Part shown: piece after piece, positions 1-7,212 of the stretch | How positions within the stretch are numbered: the stretch's first letter is position 1 | How the letters are laid out: every line of letters begins with the position of its first letter | Assembly: GCA_903831925.1 (NCBI GenBank) | Contig: CAIKZV010000715.1 | Coordinates: 1 to 11,355, forward strand | Source: an uncultured Burkholderiales bacterium | GTDB lineage: Bacteria > Pseudomonadota > Gammaproteobacteria > Burkholderiales > Burkholderiaceae_E | Reading direction: 5' to 3' | DNA: 11,355 nt | Notes under the pieces: generated by a model | What the model was told of the DNA's origin: nothing | Databases searched by the model: none | Seen by the model: only the letters and a program-made list of their open reading frames with translations | Made by a program: the position numbers and the translations under genes

Positions 1-263
1 ATCGGCGTGCTGCCGATCAGGCTCTTGCCTGCCGGGCCGATCTCGTCGAGGTATTCGCAGATCGCGGTGATCTCGGCCAGCACCAGGCCGTTATCGAGTT
101 CGAGCGCCGGCAGCTGACCCGAGGGATTCTTGGCCAGATAGGGTGACTGGCGGTTTTCGCCGCCGCGAAGGTCGACCTTGGTGGCGGGCAGCTCGACGCC
201 GCGCTCTGCTGCAAAGACGCGAACGACGCGGGGGTTGGGGCCGACGGAATCGTAGAAAAGCAT
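1..263 (-). CDS. Glutathione S-transferase, N-terminal part (runs off the window)
   Basis: The gene starts at the ATG complementary to 261-263 and stays open to the left edge, giving 87 visible residues. They form the thioredoxin-like N-terminal domain of a cytosolic glutathione S-transferase, which conjugates or exchanges glutathione on electrophilic substrates. Visible marks are the first strand MLFYDSVGPNPRVVRVFAAE, the cis-proline segment GQLPALELDNG, and AEITAICEYLDE at the position where GSTs contact the gamma-glutamyl group of glutathione. The usual ES pair there is EI, which I recall in some proteobacterial GSTs. The C-terminal helical domain is outside the window. It is transcribed away from the secretion cluster, and nothing links its function to that cluster. 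No strong Shine-Dalgarno sequence precedes the ATG. The family call is firm; class and substrate cannot be told. Confidence 0.9.
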   Translation of the reverse strand, partial: MLFYDSVGPNPRVVRVFAAERGVELPATKVDLRGGENRQSPYLAKNPSGQLPALELDNGLVLAEITAICEYLDEIGPAGKSLIGSTP

Positions 264-478
264 GGTTGTCTCGTTGTGTGTGTTGGGTGTGGGTCGAGGT
301 TAACCCGGTCTGGCTGTCTCGCGCGTCGTTCAGGCACAACTCGGCCGACCTCTTGCCGTCCTTCGATCAGATGGGGGGCGCCGCCGGTTCGGTCGTGCTG
401 CCCGGCCGGACGGAATCGTTTGACTATCCCCAATCCGCAAGGACCGCCCTCGGGTCGTGCCAAGTCAGGAAAGCTCGA
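264..478. promoter_or_regulatory. Divergent intergenic region between the GST gene and the secretion operon
   Basis: This 215-bp gap lies between two divergent starts, so promoters for both directions are expected in it. I see no convincing sigma70 pair. TTGACT at 419-424 resembles a -35 box, but the bases 16-18 nt downstream are GC-rich and do not form a -10. An 8-bp palindrome GGTTAACC sits at 298-305 without a longer symmetric context. No tRNA, small RNA or credible small gene was seen. The regulatory role is inferred from position only. Confidence 0.4.
467..473 (+). promoter_or_regulatory. Shine-Dalgarno sequence that fixes the start of the first operon gene
   Basis: AGGAAAG lies 5 nt upstream of the ATG at 479. 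It is the best ribosome binding site in the window. It favours this start over continuing the same open frame back to 143, which would run through the GST start region on the opposite strand. Confidence 0.75.
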
Positions 479-2017
479 ATGACCGTTCTGGAACGCCAGG
501 TGCCAACCCGAGCCGACGCGCCGCCCACGGATCCGACCCCGGTCGGCTCCCGGGTGGGCATTGTCGCTTCAGCGGTGCCGGCCCCGGCGCAGTCCGAAGT
601 GCGAGAGGCTGCAGCTTCGGCGACTGCGCCGTCGACGCTACCCACCGTCGCGGTCGACGAGCGCATCGCCTCTGCCCGCGTCCTGAAAGTGCAGGCCGCC
701 TTTCTGCAGACCACCGATTTTGTGGAAGCGCAACAGGCCCTGGTGGCTGCCATCGCCCGCCAATACCAGTTCGACCGGGTCAGCCTCGGCTGGGTTCATG
801 GCAAAAGGGTCGCTGTTCGGGCGATCTCGCAGACGGTTGTTGCCCGCCTTGCCGCCGAGGCCATGGCCCCGTGTGCCGCAGCAATGCACGAGGCCCTGGA
901 CCAGGAAGCGACCGTGCGCTGGCCGGCTGCCCCGGATTCACGACCGCTGATCGTGCTCGCCCACACGCAGATGGCCCGCCAGACCGGCGCGCAGGCGCTG
1001 TGCACGCTGCTGCTCGCCACCGGCGGGCAGTGCATCGCGCTGCTGACCTGCGAGCGCGATCGCGACCCGATCGGCGAGCCGCTGATCGATGAACTGCAGC
1101 ATCTGGCCGCCTTGATTGCGCCGATGCTTCTGCTCGGTCACCGCGCGGCGCATCCGATGGCCGATGCCGGTGAGCGGCTCAAGCGACTGCTGCCGGTCGG
1201 AGGGTCGCGCCGGGTCATGGCCGCCACCGGCGCTGTCGGCCTGGCCGCGCTGCTCGCCCTCGCGGGTCTTCAGGTCGATTCGCGAGTCAGCGCGCCAGCG
1301 CGTGTCGAAGGCGCAGTGCAGCGCGTGCTGACTGCGCCGGCCGATGGCTTTTTGCTGCGGGTCGCAGTGCGACCGGGTGACACTGTCAAGGCGGATCAGA
1401 TATTGGTCGAGCTCGATGATCGCGATCTGTCGATCGAGCGAGTGCGCTGGGCGACCGAATCCGAACAGGAAGGGCGTCAGGCCACCGAAGCACTGGCCCG
1501 AGAAGACCGCGTGCAGTTCGCGTCCCATGCGGCCAAGGCAGAGCAGGCGCGCGCTCAGCTCGCGCTGGCCGATGCCCAGTTGGCGCGCTTCAAGGTCAGT
1601 GCCCCCTTTGACGGCATCGTCTTGCAGGGTGACCTGACCCGCTCGCTCGGCGCGCCGGTGCGATCCGGCGACACGCTGATCACGGTCGCGCCGGCAGGCG
1701 AATACCGGGTGATTCTGGAGGTCGACGAATACGATATCGGCCGGCTTGCCGGTGGCGAGTCTGGCGTGGTGTCGCTGGCGGCCAGCAGCGGTGCGCCGGT
1801 GCCGGTGCGCATCACCCGGCTGTCGCCGACCTCGGTCGTGCGCGATGGTCGCAATGTCTTCGAGGTCGAGGCGAAGCCGCTTGCCAGTGACGCTGCGCTG
1901 CGCCCCGGCTTTCAGGGCATGGGCCGCATCCAGGCCGGTCAGCGTTCGCTGTGGCGAATCGTGGCCGAACGCCCCTGGCTGTGGCTGCGCCAGCGGCTGT
2001 GGGCCTGGGGTCTGTAA
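479..2017 (+). CDS. HlyD-family periplasmic adaptor with N-terminal GAF-like domain
   Basis: This 512-residue protein is probably an inner-membrane-anchored adaptor (membrane fusion protein) of an export machine. Residues 1-57 are a Pro/Ala-rich cytoplasmic tail. Residues about 62-218 look like a GAF-type sensory domain (FDRVSLGWVHGKRVAVRAIS, then PLIVLAHTQMARQTGAQALC and a terminal helix). A single hydrophobic segment follows at about 246-265. After it come a lipoyl-like half motif (about 270-310, with PADGFLLRVAVRPGDTVKA), a short helical hairpin rich in Ala, Glu and Gln, the returning half motif (FKVSAPFDGIVLQGDLT) and a beta-barrel region. The C-terminus is Trp/Arg-rich. HlyD adaptors lie in the periplasm, so the GAF part would be cytoplasmic; its ligand is unknown. 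The stop overlaps the next start in TAATG, implying translational coupling. The adaptor call is firm. The GAF call rests on pattern and is less sure. Confidence 0.85.
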   Translation: MTVLERQVPTRADAPPTDPTPVGSRVGIVASAVPAPAQSEVREAAASATAPSTLPTVAVDERIASARVLKVQAAFLQTTDFVEAQQALVAAIARQYQFDRVSLGWVHGKRVAVRAISQTVVARLAAEAMAPCAAAMHEALDQEATVRWPAAPDSRPLIVLAHTQMARQTGAQALCTLLLATGGQCIALLTCERDRDPIGEPLIDELQHLAALIAPMLLLGHRAAHPMADAGERLKRLLPVGGSRRVMAATGAVGLAALLALAGLQVDSRVSAPARVEGAVQRVLTAPADGFLLRVAVRPGDTVKADQILVELDDRDLSIERVRWATESEQEGRQATEALAREDRVQFASHAAKAEQARAQLALADAQLARFKVSAPFDGIVLQGDLTRSLGAPVRSGDTLITVAPAGEYRVILEVDEYDIGRLAGGESGVVSLAASSGAPVPVRITRLSPTSVVRDGRNVFEVEAKPLASDAALRPGFQGMGRIQAGQRSLWRIVAERPWLWLRQRLWAWGL

Positions 2018-4182
2018 TGGCGCGCGCCGCGGCGCGTGCGCCAAGCGATGACCCGCTGCACAGCGCCGACTGGTATCGCGTCAGTCGACTGATCCTCACG
2101 CTGCGCCCGACCCTGCGCGTCGGGCGGCAGGTCTTGCGCGGCGAACCCTGGTTCGTCTATCGCGATGAAGCGACCGGTCGCCAGTTGCGCCTGAATCTGA
2201 TGGCGCATCGCTTCGCCGGTCGCATCGACGGCATTCAGCCGGTCGCCGCACTCTGGGACGATCTGCTGCAGTCACAGGGCGATGCGGCGCCCTCGCAGCA
2301 GGAGATCGTCACCCTCTTGCAGCAGCTCGCCGAGGCCGGGATGGTTATCGCAGAGCAGGGCATCGATCTGGCCCGCTTGAGCCGTCGCGAGACCAGCCGC
2401 GAACGGCGTCGACTGCTGGCTGCGGCCAACCCCCTGTCGCTGAAGATCGGCCTGTTCAACCCGAGCCGCCTGCTCGATGCCACGGTGCGATTTGCCGCGC
2501 CTTTCTATACCGGCTGGGCAGGCGTCATCTATCTGCTGTTGATCGCCGGTGGTGTATTCGTGGCCGCACAGCGCTGGTCCGAGCTCACTGCCTGGGGCGG
2601 GCACTGGATGAGCACGCCGGGCTTTGCGCTGGCGATGTGGCTGGTCTATCCGCTGGTCAAGATCTGCCACGAGATGGCGCATGCCTGGGCGGTGCGCGTG
2701 TGGGGCGGGCAGGTGACCGAGATGGGCATCTCGATGCTGATGCTCACGCCTGTGCCTTATGTCGATGCCTCGGCATCGGCGCTCTTCGAATCGCGTGCTC
2801 GCCGGGTGGCGGTGAGCCTGGCCGGGATCGTGGCCGAACTGCTGCTGGCGGTCGTCGCCCTGTGGCTGTGGCTGTCGGTGGGCGACGGCCTGCTGCGCAC
2901 CCTGGCCTTTGCGGTGATGCTGATCGGCGGCGCTTCGACGGTCTTCGTCAACGGCAATCCGCTGTTGCGCTTCGATGGCTATTTCGCCTTTTCGGACGCG
3001 ATCGATCGCCCGAACCTGGCCGAGCGGTCGCGCTCGCTCTTCATGTACGGCGCGCGCTGCCTGATTGCCGGCGAGCGCCATGTCAGGCCGCCTGCCGGAA
3101 GCCGCCGCGACTGGCCGCTGCTGATCGGCTGGGGCGTTGCCGCGTGGCTCTATCGCGTTGCGATGAGCTGGACCCTGGCCCTGTGGGTCGCCGACTTTTC
3201 GCGCCCGCTCGGGCTCGCGCTGGTAGTGGTCGGCGTGTGGTTCGCCATCGGCCGGCCGATGATGGCCCTTGGCGGCTACCTGTGGGCATCGCGCTGGCGG
3301 CAGTCGCGCCCGATGCGGGCGATGGCCGGCGCGGCGCTCGCCGTGGTGCTGCCCCTGGCCCTGATCGCCGTCCTGCCGATGCCGGATGCGACCACCCTGC
3401 CGGGTGTTGTGGTGCCCGACGAGGCGGCAAAGATTCGTGCGCCCGAGCCGGCGCGGGTGGCCGACGTGCTGGTGCGTCCGGGCGATCATGTTGTCGCGGG
3501 CACGCCCCTGCTGCGTCTGAACAGCGATCGGCTGATTGCCGAGCGGGACCGGTTGCGCGCGCAATTGATCGGACTCGAGTCGGAGCGGGTGCGCGGCATC
3601 GACCAGAACCTTGCCGGCGCAGGGCTTGCGACCGGCGAGATCGATCGCTTGCGCAGGCAGCTGGCTGAACTTGACCGTCGTCTCGACCGGCTGCTGGTGC
3701 GAAGCGCCACCGAAGGCTCGATCGCCTTCATCGACGCCGACGGACCGGCCCTTCGCCAGGCAGTTCAGGGGGAGGTGCTGCTCTACGTGGTGCAGCCCGG
3801 GGCACTGCGGATTCAGGCCATGGCGCGCGATGATCAGGTCCGACGGCTGGCCGATCGGGTAGGTGCACCCCAGGCGCAGCTGGCCGATCATCCGGGCGAG
3901 GTCCTCGGTCTGCGGCTGCTGGCCGAGACGCCCGAATCGACAAGGGTCTTGCCATCGCCTGCACTGGGCGATCGCGCCGGCGGGCCGATTGCCACCGATC
4001 CTGCCGACCGCGACGGGCAGTTCGCGCTCGAGCCCTGGTATCAGGTCGAGTTCGTGCCAGAGGGACCGCTGCCGCGCATCGGCGCGACCGCGACCGTGCG
4101 CATCACGCATGCCTCGCGCCCGGCGCTGGCGCAGATGGTCGATGCGGTGAGACGGGTCTTCGTGCGGCGTCTCGAAGGCTGA
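2017..4182 (+). CDS. Membrane M50 (site-2-protease-like) zinc metalloprotease with RRE-like N-terminus and HlyD-like C-terminus
   Basis: This 721-residue protein belongs to the 'putative peptide zinc metalloprotease' group of M50 proteins. Residues about 19-115 resemble a PqqD/RRE winged-helix domain: LRPTLRV, a strand pair around GEPWFVYRDEATGRQLRLN, then FAGRIDGIQPVAALWDDLL and a helix ending in LLQQLAEAGMV. The membrane part has several hydrophobic segments. It contains the zinc motif HEMAH at 218-222 (H218, E219, H222) and the second M50 motif NPLLRFDGY at 314-322 (likely third ligand D320), so the active site looks intact. From about 459 a lipoyl/HlyD-like module follows (IRAPEPARVADVLVRPGDHV), then a coiled coil (about 505-555) and a beta region to the end. 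The start is the ATG overlapping the upstream stop; an in-frame upstream extension lies inside the previous gene. It may process or dock a substrate at the inner membrane. Whether it cleaves anything is unknown. Confidence 0.85.
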   Translation: MARAAARAPSDDPLHSADWYRVSRLILTLRPTLRVGRQVLRGEPWFVYRDEATGRQLRLNLMAHRFAGRIDGIQPVAALWDDLLQSQGDAAPSQQEIVTLLQQLAEAGMVIAEQGIDLARLSRRETSRERRRLLAAANPLSLKIGLFNPSRLLDATVRFAAPFYTGWAGVIYLLLIAGGVFVAAQRWSELTAWGGHWMSTPGFALAMWLVYPLVKICHEMAHAWAVRVWGGQVTEMGISMLMLTPVPYVDASASALFESRARRVAVSLAGIVAELLLAVVALWLWLSVGDGLLRTLAFAVMLIGGASTVFVNGNPLLRFDGYFAFSDAIDRPNLAERSRSLFMYGARCLIAGERHVRPPAGSRRDWPLLIGWGVAAWLYRVAMSWTLALWVADFSRPLGLALVVVGVWFAIGRPMMALGGYLWASRWRQSRPMRAMAGAALAVVLPLALIAVLPMPDATTLPGVVVPDEAAKIRAPEPARVADVLVRPGDHVVAGTPLLRLNSDRLIAERDRLRAQLIGLESERVRGIDQNLAGAGLATGEIDRLRRQLAELDRRLDRLLVRSATEGSIAFIDADGPALRQAVQGEVLLYVVQPGALRIQAMARDDQVRRLADRVGAPQAQLADHPGEVLGLRLLAETPESTRVLPSPALGDRAGGPIATDPADRDGQFALEPWYQVEFVPEGPLPRIGATATVRITHASRPALAQMVDAVRRVFVRRLEG
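4174..4178 (+). promoter_or_regulatory. Ribosome binding site for the SecA-like gene
   Basis: GAAGG lies inside the last codons of the M50 gene and 10 nt before the GTG at 4189. It supports GTG as the start. The rival in-frame ATG at 4258 is preceded only by a G run (4244-4248), so the choice is not settled. Confidence 0.45.
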
Positions 4183-4188
4183 TCGGTC

Positions 4189-6183
4189 GTGTTTCGCGCG
4201 CAAGCCGACGATCCCTCAGGTCGCCTGGCACCCGGGCCGATCTGGGGGCCGTATCCGATGCGCGCGCCCCATCTGCGCCGCGGCCTCGCCGATGCCTGGC
4301 GCGATCGCCTGTATGCGCTCGATGGGCGTCGCGGCCGACGTCTCGCACTCGCCGTACTGCGTCGCGCCGACAACATCGATCGTGCCGGTCAGCCGCTCGA
4401 TATCGCGCGCTCGAGCGCAGCCGGCGCCCGCCTGCCCCGACTCGATGCCCTGGCGCTGGCCTGCGTGGCCGCCCGCCGCACGCTGGGCTTTGATCCTTAT
4501 CCTTCGCAGGTTCAGGCGGCAGCGACCATGCTCGACGGCGGCCTGGCTGAGCTTGCGACCGGCGAGGGCAAGACACTCGCGCTTGCCCTGGCCGCCGCCG
4601 CGCAGGCCCTCGATGGCACGCCGGTCCATGTGGTCAGCGTCAATGACTATCTGGTCGAGCGCGATGCCCTGGGCCTCGCGCCGCTCTACCAGGCGCTCGG
4701 GCTGAGCGTCGACCGCATCCTGCAGTCGGATGATCCGGCGCGCCGGCGCATCGCGTATCGGGCCGACGTGGTCTACAGCACCGGGCGCGAACTGATGTTC
4801 GACTATCTGCGCGATCGCATGGCCGGCATCGACCACGGCGGCCTCGAGGCGCATGCCGAAGCCCTGCGCGACGGCGCCGGTGCGCAGCCGCTGCTGCGAG
4901 GCCTGTGCTGCGCGCTGATCGACGAGGCCGACAGCATCCTGATCGACGAGGCAACCCTGCCCTGCATCCTGGCGACGCCGGTCTCGGCGCAGGAGGCCGC
5001 CTTCACTGCTGAAGCGATTCGCCTGGCGCGTCTGCTGTGGCAGGGCCGTGACTATCGGCTCGATGCGCAGGCGGGGAGCGTGAGTCTGACCGAGGCCGGC
5101 GTGGCGCGCCTGCGCGCACTCACCGGCGCCGAGGGCCCAGACAGCGATGTTTCACAGACCGCAAACGCGCAGCGCGACCCTGAGCAGGCGTCATGGCACC
5201 TCGAGCGCATCCGCCACGATCGGATCGGTATGGCGCTGGCGGCGCTGCATTGCTACCAGCGCGATCGCGACTATCTGGTTCACGAAGGGCGCGTCGAGAT
5301 TGTCGATCGCCATACCGGCCGGATCGCCTCGGGCCGCACCTGGTCGCGCGGCCTGCACCAGATGATCGAGATCAAGGAGGGCGTCGCGCTGACCGCCCCT
5401 CACGAGACCGCGAGCCGCATCGCCGCGCAGCAGTTCTTTGCGCGCTACTGGCGCATCGGTGGTCTGTCGGCAACCCTTCGGGAGGCCCGCCATGAGCTCG
5501 CGAGCATGTATGGCCTGGCGGTCACGGCCATCGCGCCGCGCCATCGCAGCCGTCGGCGCGACCTCGGCACTTGGCTTTTCCCGACGACCGAGCGCCTGCA
5601 TGCCGCGGTGCTCGATCGCACGCGCGCCCTGGCGGCGCAGGGGCGCCCGGTGCTGGTGGCCACCCGCGACGTTGCCGAATCCGAGCAGCTCGCCGGCGCG
5701 ATGCGCGCCGAGGGCATTGAGCCCACCGTGCTCAATGCGCGCCACGATCGCGAGGAGGCCGATATCGTGGCAAAAGCCGGCATCGCAGGCCGCGTGACGA
5801 TCGCCACGAATATGGCCGGACGCGGCACCGACATTGCGCTCGATGCCGCGGCGATCGCCGCCGGCGGTCTGGCCATGGTCGCCACCTGTGTGCAGCCCTC
5901 ACGCCGACTCGACCGCCAGTTGCAGGGCCGAAGCGCCCGTCGGGGCGAGCCCGGCACGGTCGAAACCCTGGCAAGCGCCGATGCGCCGCTTGCCGGTGCA
6001 AGCAACGGTCGCCTGCCGCTGACCGGCCGTCTGGCGACGCTTGTCGCCTCCCGGTTTGCTCCTTGGCTGTTACGGGCGATACAGATTGCTGAGGAAAAGC
6101 GGATTTTTTCCGAGCGACGACGCCTGTACGAGCAGGACGTCGGTCGCGAACGCTCCCATGTCATAGGTCACATCGACGAATGA
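4189..6183 (+). CDS. SecA-like accessory ATPase lacking the C-terminal wing and linker domains
   Basis: This 664-residue protein is related to the preprotein translocase motor SecA but shorter (E. coli SecA is 901 residues). From the GTG start it has a Q-motif-like PSQVQ (105-109), Walker A ATGEGKT with K128, and HVVSVNDYLVERDA (147-160). DEAD box residues D245-D248 lie in LIDEADSILIDEA. A reduced preprotein-crosslinking region and the SecA signature GRTWSRGLHQMIEIKEGV (382-399) follow. The second motor domain has TIATNMAGRGTDIAL (537-551) and the arginine-finger segment QLQGRSARRGEPG. The chain ends soon after a helix matching the start of SecA's scaffold domain (EEKRIFSERRRLYEQD). The helical wing, second scaffold half and zinc-binding tail are absent. 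Several canonical motifs are altered, so it is a paralog and not the housekeeping SecA. It begins 6 nt after the M50 gene and overlaps the next gene by 4 nt. A start at ATG 4258 (641 residues, Walker lysine near 105) is also possible. Confidence 0.88.
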   Translation: MFRAQADDPSGRLAPGPIWGPYPMRAPHLRRGLADAWRDRLYALDGRRGRRLALAVLRRADNIDRAGQPLDIARSSAAGARLPRLDALALACVAARRTLGFDPYPSQVQAAATMLDGGLAELATGEGKTLALALAAAAQALDGTPVHVVSVNDYLVERDALGLAPLYQALGLSVDRILQSDDPARRRIAYRADVVYSTGRELMFDYLRDRMAGIDHGGLEAHAEALRDGAGAQPLLRGLCCALIDEADSILIDEATLPCILATPVSAQEAAFTAEAIRLARLLWQGRDYRLDAQAGSVSLTEAGVARLRALTGAEGPDSDVSQTANAQRDPEQASWHLERIRHDRIGMALAALHCYQRDRDYLVHEGRVEIVDRHTGRIASGRTWSRGLHQMIEIKEGVALTAPHETASRIAAQQFFARYWRIGGLSATLREARHELASMYGLAVTAIAPRHRSRRRDLGTWLFPTTERLHAAVLDRTRALAAQGRPVLVATRDVAESEQLAGAMRAEGIEPTVLNARHDREEADIVAKAGIAGRVTIATNMAGRGTDIALDAAAIAAGGLAMVATCVQPSRRLDRQLQGRSARRGEPGTVETLASADAPLAGASNGRLPLTGRLATLVASRFAPWLLRAIQIAEEKRIFSERRRLYEQDVGRERSHVIGHIDE

Positions 6184-7187
6184 TTCGAGATCAACAGGCG
6201 ATTTGCCGACGCCACACGTGTTTGCCCCGCATGAGTTGCGTGGCACGCGCTGTGACGCTCGCATGCCTGTTCGCCGCAGGATCTGCCGCCATGGCTGAGC
6301 CGATCGACTGCCTGCTGCAGCCGAATCAGGTGGTGCAGCTCGGTGCCGCCACCCCGGGTGTGCTCGAGGCAATCGATGTCGATCGCGGCGCGATCGTGCG
6401 CCGTGGCCAGGTGGTCGCGCGTCTGGCTGCCGATGTCGAGCGGGCCAATCTCCAGCTTGTTCAGAACAAGGCCAGTCAGACCGGTGATGTGCAGGCTGCC
6501 GAGCGCAGCCGCGAATTCGCCCGCCGCGAGCTGATCCGCACCAATCGCCTGATCGCCGAAAACTTTGTTTCAAAGGCCGCCGCCGACAAGGCCGAGACCG
6601 AGTCGCAGGTCAGCGAAGACCGACTGCAGCAGGCGGTCGAGCGGCGCAAGCAGGCCGAATACGAAGCGCGGCTCGCGCAGGTCCAGGTCGAGCGCAAGCA
6701 GATCCGCGCATCCATATCCGGCATCGTCACCGATCGTTTTCTGAGCGTGGGCGAATATGTCGAGGACAAGCCGATCCTGCGCATTGTCGAGACCAATCCG
6801 CTGCGGGTCGAGGTGGTGGTGCCTGCGCAGGCCATCGGCAAGATCCAGCCAGGCGACAGCGCAATCGTCATGCCCGAGGTAGGTGTCGTGCGTGAAGCGT
6901 CTGCCAAGGTCACTGTGGTCGATCGGGTGCTCGAGCCTGCGAGCAACACTTTCCGGGTTCGGCTTGCCCTGCCCAATCCTGATCTGAAGATTCCGGCGGG
7001 CTCGCGCTGTCGGATCGATTTCGGCCTGGACCTGAAGGCGCCGTCCAGTGCCAATGTGTCCGCGCCCAAACCCTCGCCGGTTGCGCCGCCCCAGGCGCCC
7101 ACCGGATTGCGGCCGGTCTCGGTCACGCCGGGTTCCGGCATCGCGCCTGCGTTTGCGCAGGGCATCCGTCGCGCATCAGCCCAGTAA
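6180..7187 (+). CDS. HlyD/RND-type periplasmic adaptor with signal peptide
   Basis: This 335-residue adaptor is predicted to be exported and to act in the periplasm, bridging an inner-membrane component to an outer-membrane channel. The ATG overlaps the SecA-like stop (ATGA). A second in-frame ATG at 6231 (Met18) gives a more compact signal peptide, with hydrophobic core AVTLACLFAAGSAAMA and likely cleavage after residue 39. Mature features are a lipoyl half motif (about 52-85, VLEAIDVDRGAIVRRGQVVA), a helical hairpin rich in Arg, Glu and Gln (about 86-173), the second half motif (IRASISGIVTDRFLSVGEYV), a beta-barrel region (205-283), and a Pro/Ala-rich tail of about 50 residues. There is no TM anchor after the signal, unlike the first adaptor. 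Two cysteines remain in the mature protein (44 and 277). The adaptor family is clear; its partners are inferred from the operon. Confidence 0.87.
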   Translation: MIRDQQAICRRHTCLPRMSCVARAVTLACLFAAGSAAMAEPIDCLLQPNQVVQLGAATPGVLEAIDVDRGAIVRRGQVVARLAADVERANLQLVQNKASQTGDVQAAERSREFARRELIRTNRLIAENFVSKAAADKAETESQVSEDRLQQAVERRKQAEYEARLAQVQVERKQIRASISGIVTDRFLSVGEYVEDKPILRIVETNPLRVEVVVPAQAIGKIQPGDSAIVMPEVGVVREASAKVTVVDRVLEPASNTFRVRLALPNPDLKIPAGSRCRIDFGLDLKAPSSANVSAPKPSPVAPPQAPTGLRPVSVTPGSGIAPAFAQGIRRASAQ

Positions 7188-7212
7188 GGGCGGCGCGCTT
7201 GCGGCCCGCGTC

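Noticed and set aside
298..305. GGTTAACC palindrome as an operator
   Set aside because: Only 8 bp with no extended dyad and no second copy nearby; expected by chance.
419..447. TTGACT as a -35 box for the operon
   Set aside because: No acceptable -10 at 16-18 nt spacing; the sequence there is GC-rich.
143..478. In-frame upstream extension of the first HlyD-type protein (about 112 extra residues)
   Set aside because: It overlaps the GST start on the other strand, is Arg-rich and low in family-like features, and a good AGGAAAG site precedes the ATG at 479.
938..2044. Long minus-strand open frame opposite the first adaptor
   Set aside because: Same reasoning: no recognisable protein features, and the plus strand encodes a clear HlyD protein.
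2272..4203. Long minus-strand open frame (643 codons) opposite the M50 gene
   Set aside because: It is rich in His, Arg and Gln with no domain pattern. It mirrors the codon bias of the clearly real plus-strand gene.
6093..6111. Inverted repeat GGAAAA...TTTTCC
   Set aside because: A 6-bp AT-rich stem inside the coding region of the SecA-like gene, with no contextual support for a regulatory role.
4189..6183. Housekeeping secA
   Set aside because: Missing C-terminal domains, altered motifs and location inside an adhesin export operon mark it as an accessory paralog.
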